From assembly GCA_003649565.1 (NCBI GenBank), contig QMSF01000035.1, positions 1 through 7,573 on the forward strand: a stretch of DNA of 7,573 nt, read 5' to 3'. Source of the stretch: Thermoprotei archaeon (GTDB lineage Archaea > Thermoproteota > Methanomethylicia > Nezhaarchaeales > WYZ-LMO8). Made by a program: the position numbers and the translations under genes. A model generated the notes under the pieces. That model was not told the origin of the DNA. It ran no database searches and saw only the letters and a program-made list of their open reading frames with translations. Below are positions 6,555 to 7,573 of this stretch, piece after piece (the stretch's first letter is position 1; every line of letters begins with the position of its first letter).

Positions 6555-6570
6555 GCATTAATACTGCCAC

Positions 6571-6582
6571 TTGATAAATCCT
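6571..6582 (+). repeat. Direct repeat copy 1 (TTGATAAATCCT)
   Basis: This exact 12-base sequence recurs at 6625-6636, 54 bases later, in the gap behind the 6648-7349 gene. On the minus strand each copy reads AGGATTTATCAA, which includes a weak TATA-like core, so paired promoter or regulator sites are possible. Confidence 0.5.
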
Positions 6583-6624
6583 GTAGGGCACGTGAGGTAG
6601 AGAGAATACACCTCAACTCTCAAG

Positions 6625-6636
6625 TTGATAAATCCT
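6625..6636 (+). repeat. Direct repeat copy 2 (TTGATAAATCCT)
   Basis: Second exact copy of the 12-base repeat at 6571-6582. It overlaps the right arm of a small inverted repeat, CAACT-CTCA-AGTTG (6614-6627). It lies only 12 bases past the stop of the 6648-7349 gene on the minus strand. Confidence 0.5.
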
Positions 6637-6647
6637 CCGTAGAACGA

Positions 6648-7349
6648 CTAAACTTCAGTCATTAAGAGAGCCTCAGCTAATGTTTCAGGCTTCTTATCCC
6701 CCACCTTCCTCCTAACCTTCTTCACACGCTTAATCTTAGCCCTCCTAATCTTCCTCGGCTTAGCCCCTGCCTTAGGCCTCCTCCTAAGCTTGTAAGCACT
6801 AGCCCCAATTGCTGGTGCTATCATGAATGGCATAGCTTTAAGCAAGGCTTCGGGAATTATCTCATAAGTTCTACCAATACTTATTACACCACCTTCCCAA
6901 TAGATGACCTTCTTGAAGTTAGAGCCTACGATTTCAATCTCGTAAGCGCAGTAGGGCAGGTCTTCAAGAATGTAAGAGGTCTCTCCTGTAAGCAACCATG
7001 TATGATTCGTTCCAAGTAGCTTAACTCTAATTGTTAGGCTTCTAGGAGCTTGTATGAGCATACCGCCTACAAGAACTCTTAGCCTGTAAGTGCCGTTAGG
7101 CACTAGCTGAAATTCGCCAACACACAAGCCCATGCGATAGACTTTGACCAGAACCTTTGAGGCATTAGTCCTTACAAGCCAGTAAGTCTCATTATAAAGT
7201 TCAGCCTTACCACCTATGGTAATCACTTGGACCTTATCGCTTATGGGCTCGCCGTACTGATTAACGACAATTAGCCAGAGTTCACCAGCTCGAACCATAG
7301 GCATCATAGATATGAGCGTGGATAGTACTAGTAGTAACCATAGCCTCAC
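6648..7349 (-). CDS. Secreted single-pass membrane protein with beta domain and very basic tail
   Basis: Hypothetical protein of 233 residues. A signal peptide covers about residues 1-21 (LWLLLVLSTLISMMPMVRA, likely cut after ARA-type VRA). The outside part (22-160) is beta-rich: LWLIVVNQYGEPISDKVQV resembles the first strands of carboxypeptidase-regulatory or CNA-B-like domains, and a second beta unit seems to follow from about 86. It has four sequons (N53, N62, N85, N115) and two cysteines (76, 134). A membrane helix lies at about 167-187. The tail is extreme: 19 of 32 residues in 189-220 are Lys or Arg, with a short acidic end. It could contact nucleic acid, phospholipid or an acidic partner. 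It starts at GTG 7349, overlapping the upstream stop by four bases, with GGTGA six bases before. Function unknown. Confidence 0.8.
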   Translation of the reverse strand: MRLWLLLVLSTLISMMPMVRAGELWLIVVNQYGEPISDKVQVITIGGKAELYNETYWLVRTNASKVLVKVYRMGLCVGEFQLVPNGTYRLRVLVGGMLIQAPRSLTIRVKLLGTNHTWLLTGETSYILEDLPYCAYEIEIVGSNFKKVIYWEGGVISIGRTYEIIPEALLKAMPFMIAPAIGASAYKLRRRPKAGAKPRKIRRAKIKRVKKVRRKVGDKKPETLAEALLMTEV

Positions 7350-7573
7350 AGCTCATCACCTATAGCAAGCAAGTCCATAAAGCCCAAGTCACGATATGAC
7401 TTAATGACTCGGACTAGGGCTTTCTCAATCTCCGCGGACTTATAGCCCTTAGGCATAAGCTCATTAAGAAGCCTTTTGAGAATATCTTGAAGCACATCTC
7501 TAAGTCTCTCCCTCTCTATGACTGGATAATTCCGCCTTAGATAGTCGTAGATAGCCTTCAATAGCTCATTAGA
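7346..7573 (-). CDS. C-terminal part of a helical cytoplasmic protein (start beyond right edge)
   Basis: The last 75 residues are visible and the frame is open to the right edge, so the start is probably outside the window; an in-frame TTG at 7561 has too little upstream sequence to judge. The visible part is charged and almost wholly helical (AIYDYLRRNYPVIERERL, then LQDILKRLLNELMPKGY), ending LLAIGDEL. It has no signal, membrane segment or cysteine. Its TGA overlaps the GTG of the 6648-7349 gene by four bases, so the two form an operon with coupled translation. No family recognised. Confidence 0.65.
   Translation of the reverse strand, partial: SNELLKAIYDYLRRNYPVIERERLRDVLQDILKRLLNELMPKGYKSAEIEKALVRVIKSYRDLGFMDLLAIGDEL
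7356..7360 (-). promoter_or_regulatory. Ribosome binding site for GTG 7349
   Basis: GGTGA on the minus strand lies exactly six bases before GTG 7349, inside the end of the upstream gene. It matches the spacing of both cassette genes and supports the GTG start. Confidence 0.65.

Larger units (their letters stand above)
6297..6647. other. 351-base gap holding repeats and gene remnants
   Basis: No convincing intact gene is visible here. From left to right it holds two hairpin-forming elements just after tcmP, a broken leftward reading frame, and a 12-base direct repeat pair. A rightward 71-codon frame (6450-6665) exists but begins with GTG, lacks a ribosome site and opposes the remnant, so I do not call it. 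The stretch separates the convergent ends of tcmP and the 6648-7349 gene and may mark a cassette boundary. Confidence 0.5.

Noticed and set aside
6459..6612. Third minus-strand frame including YRIYQVAVLMHEKGYN, faintly like a transposase helix-turn-helix
   Set aside because: About 50 codons, no good start, only a loose resemblance over one helix, and no other transposase part nearby.
6297..6647. Possible tRNA, C/D box RNA or attachment site in the gap
   Set aside because: No cloverleaf, no paired C and D boxes, no tRNA fragment and no integrase were seen; the hairpins are too short for a known RNA family.
6450..6665. Rightward 71-codon frame starting at GTG 6450
   Set aside because: No ribosome site, unrecognised composition, runs into the end of the opposing 6648-7349 gene and opposes the more protein-like minus-strand frames.

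Overview
The window looks archaeal, most likely from a thermophilic Thermoproteota-type organism. Arginine is mainly AGA/AGG and isoleucine often ATA. Start codons are ATG, GTG and TTG. Three genes share the same ribosome-site geometry (GGTGA, six bases, start codon), and archaeal TATA-like boxes precede genes. Several proteins are secreted or membrane-anchored and rich in N-glycosylation sequons. The lineage is inferred from style only; no rRNA or marker gene is present.

Layout. Positions 1-4057 hold four leftward genes for membrane or extracytoplasmic proteins. Read in transcription order they are: a 231-residue two-helix membrane protein (3362-4057); a 625-residue protein with an outside helical-repeat and beta domain plus about seven C-terminal membrane helices (1513-3390, overlapping the previous gene); a small basic beta-rich protein (1014-1388); and a signal-anchored, cysteine- and sequon-rich protein that runs off the left edge (1-1011). 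Positions 6648-7573 hold two more leftward genes with overlapping ends: a partial helical protein entering from the right edge and a secreted single-pass protein with a very basic cytoplasmic tail.

Between these leftward blocks sits a rightward two-gene unit (4214-6296) with its own TATA box and an operator-like palindrome. The first gene encodes a Gp37/Gp68 (DUF5131) family protein with a C-x3-C-x2-C motif, as in radical SAM-like enzymes. The second encodes TcmP, the 'three-Cys-motif partner', a methyltransferase-like Rossmann protein. The genes overlap by 32 bases and are surely co-expressed. I infer that the pair modifies a nucleic acid or another macromolecule, perhaps in a defence or mobile context; the substrate is unknown. 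This is the most interesting part of the window. The first protein also has an unusual N-terminal extension of about 85 residues resembling AbrB/DUF2080-type small beta DNA-binding domains.

The 351 bases after TcmP (6297-6647) contain two hairpin-forming repeats, a broken leftward reading frame and a 12-base direct repeat. This fits the scar or boundary of an inserted cassette. No tRNA, rRNA, CRISPR array, transposase or integrase was found.
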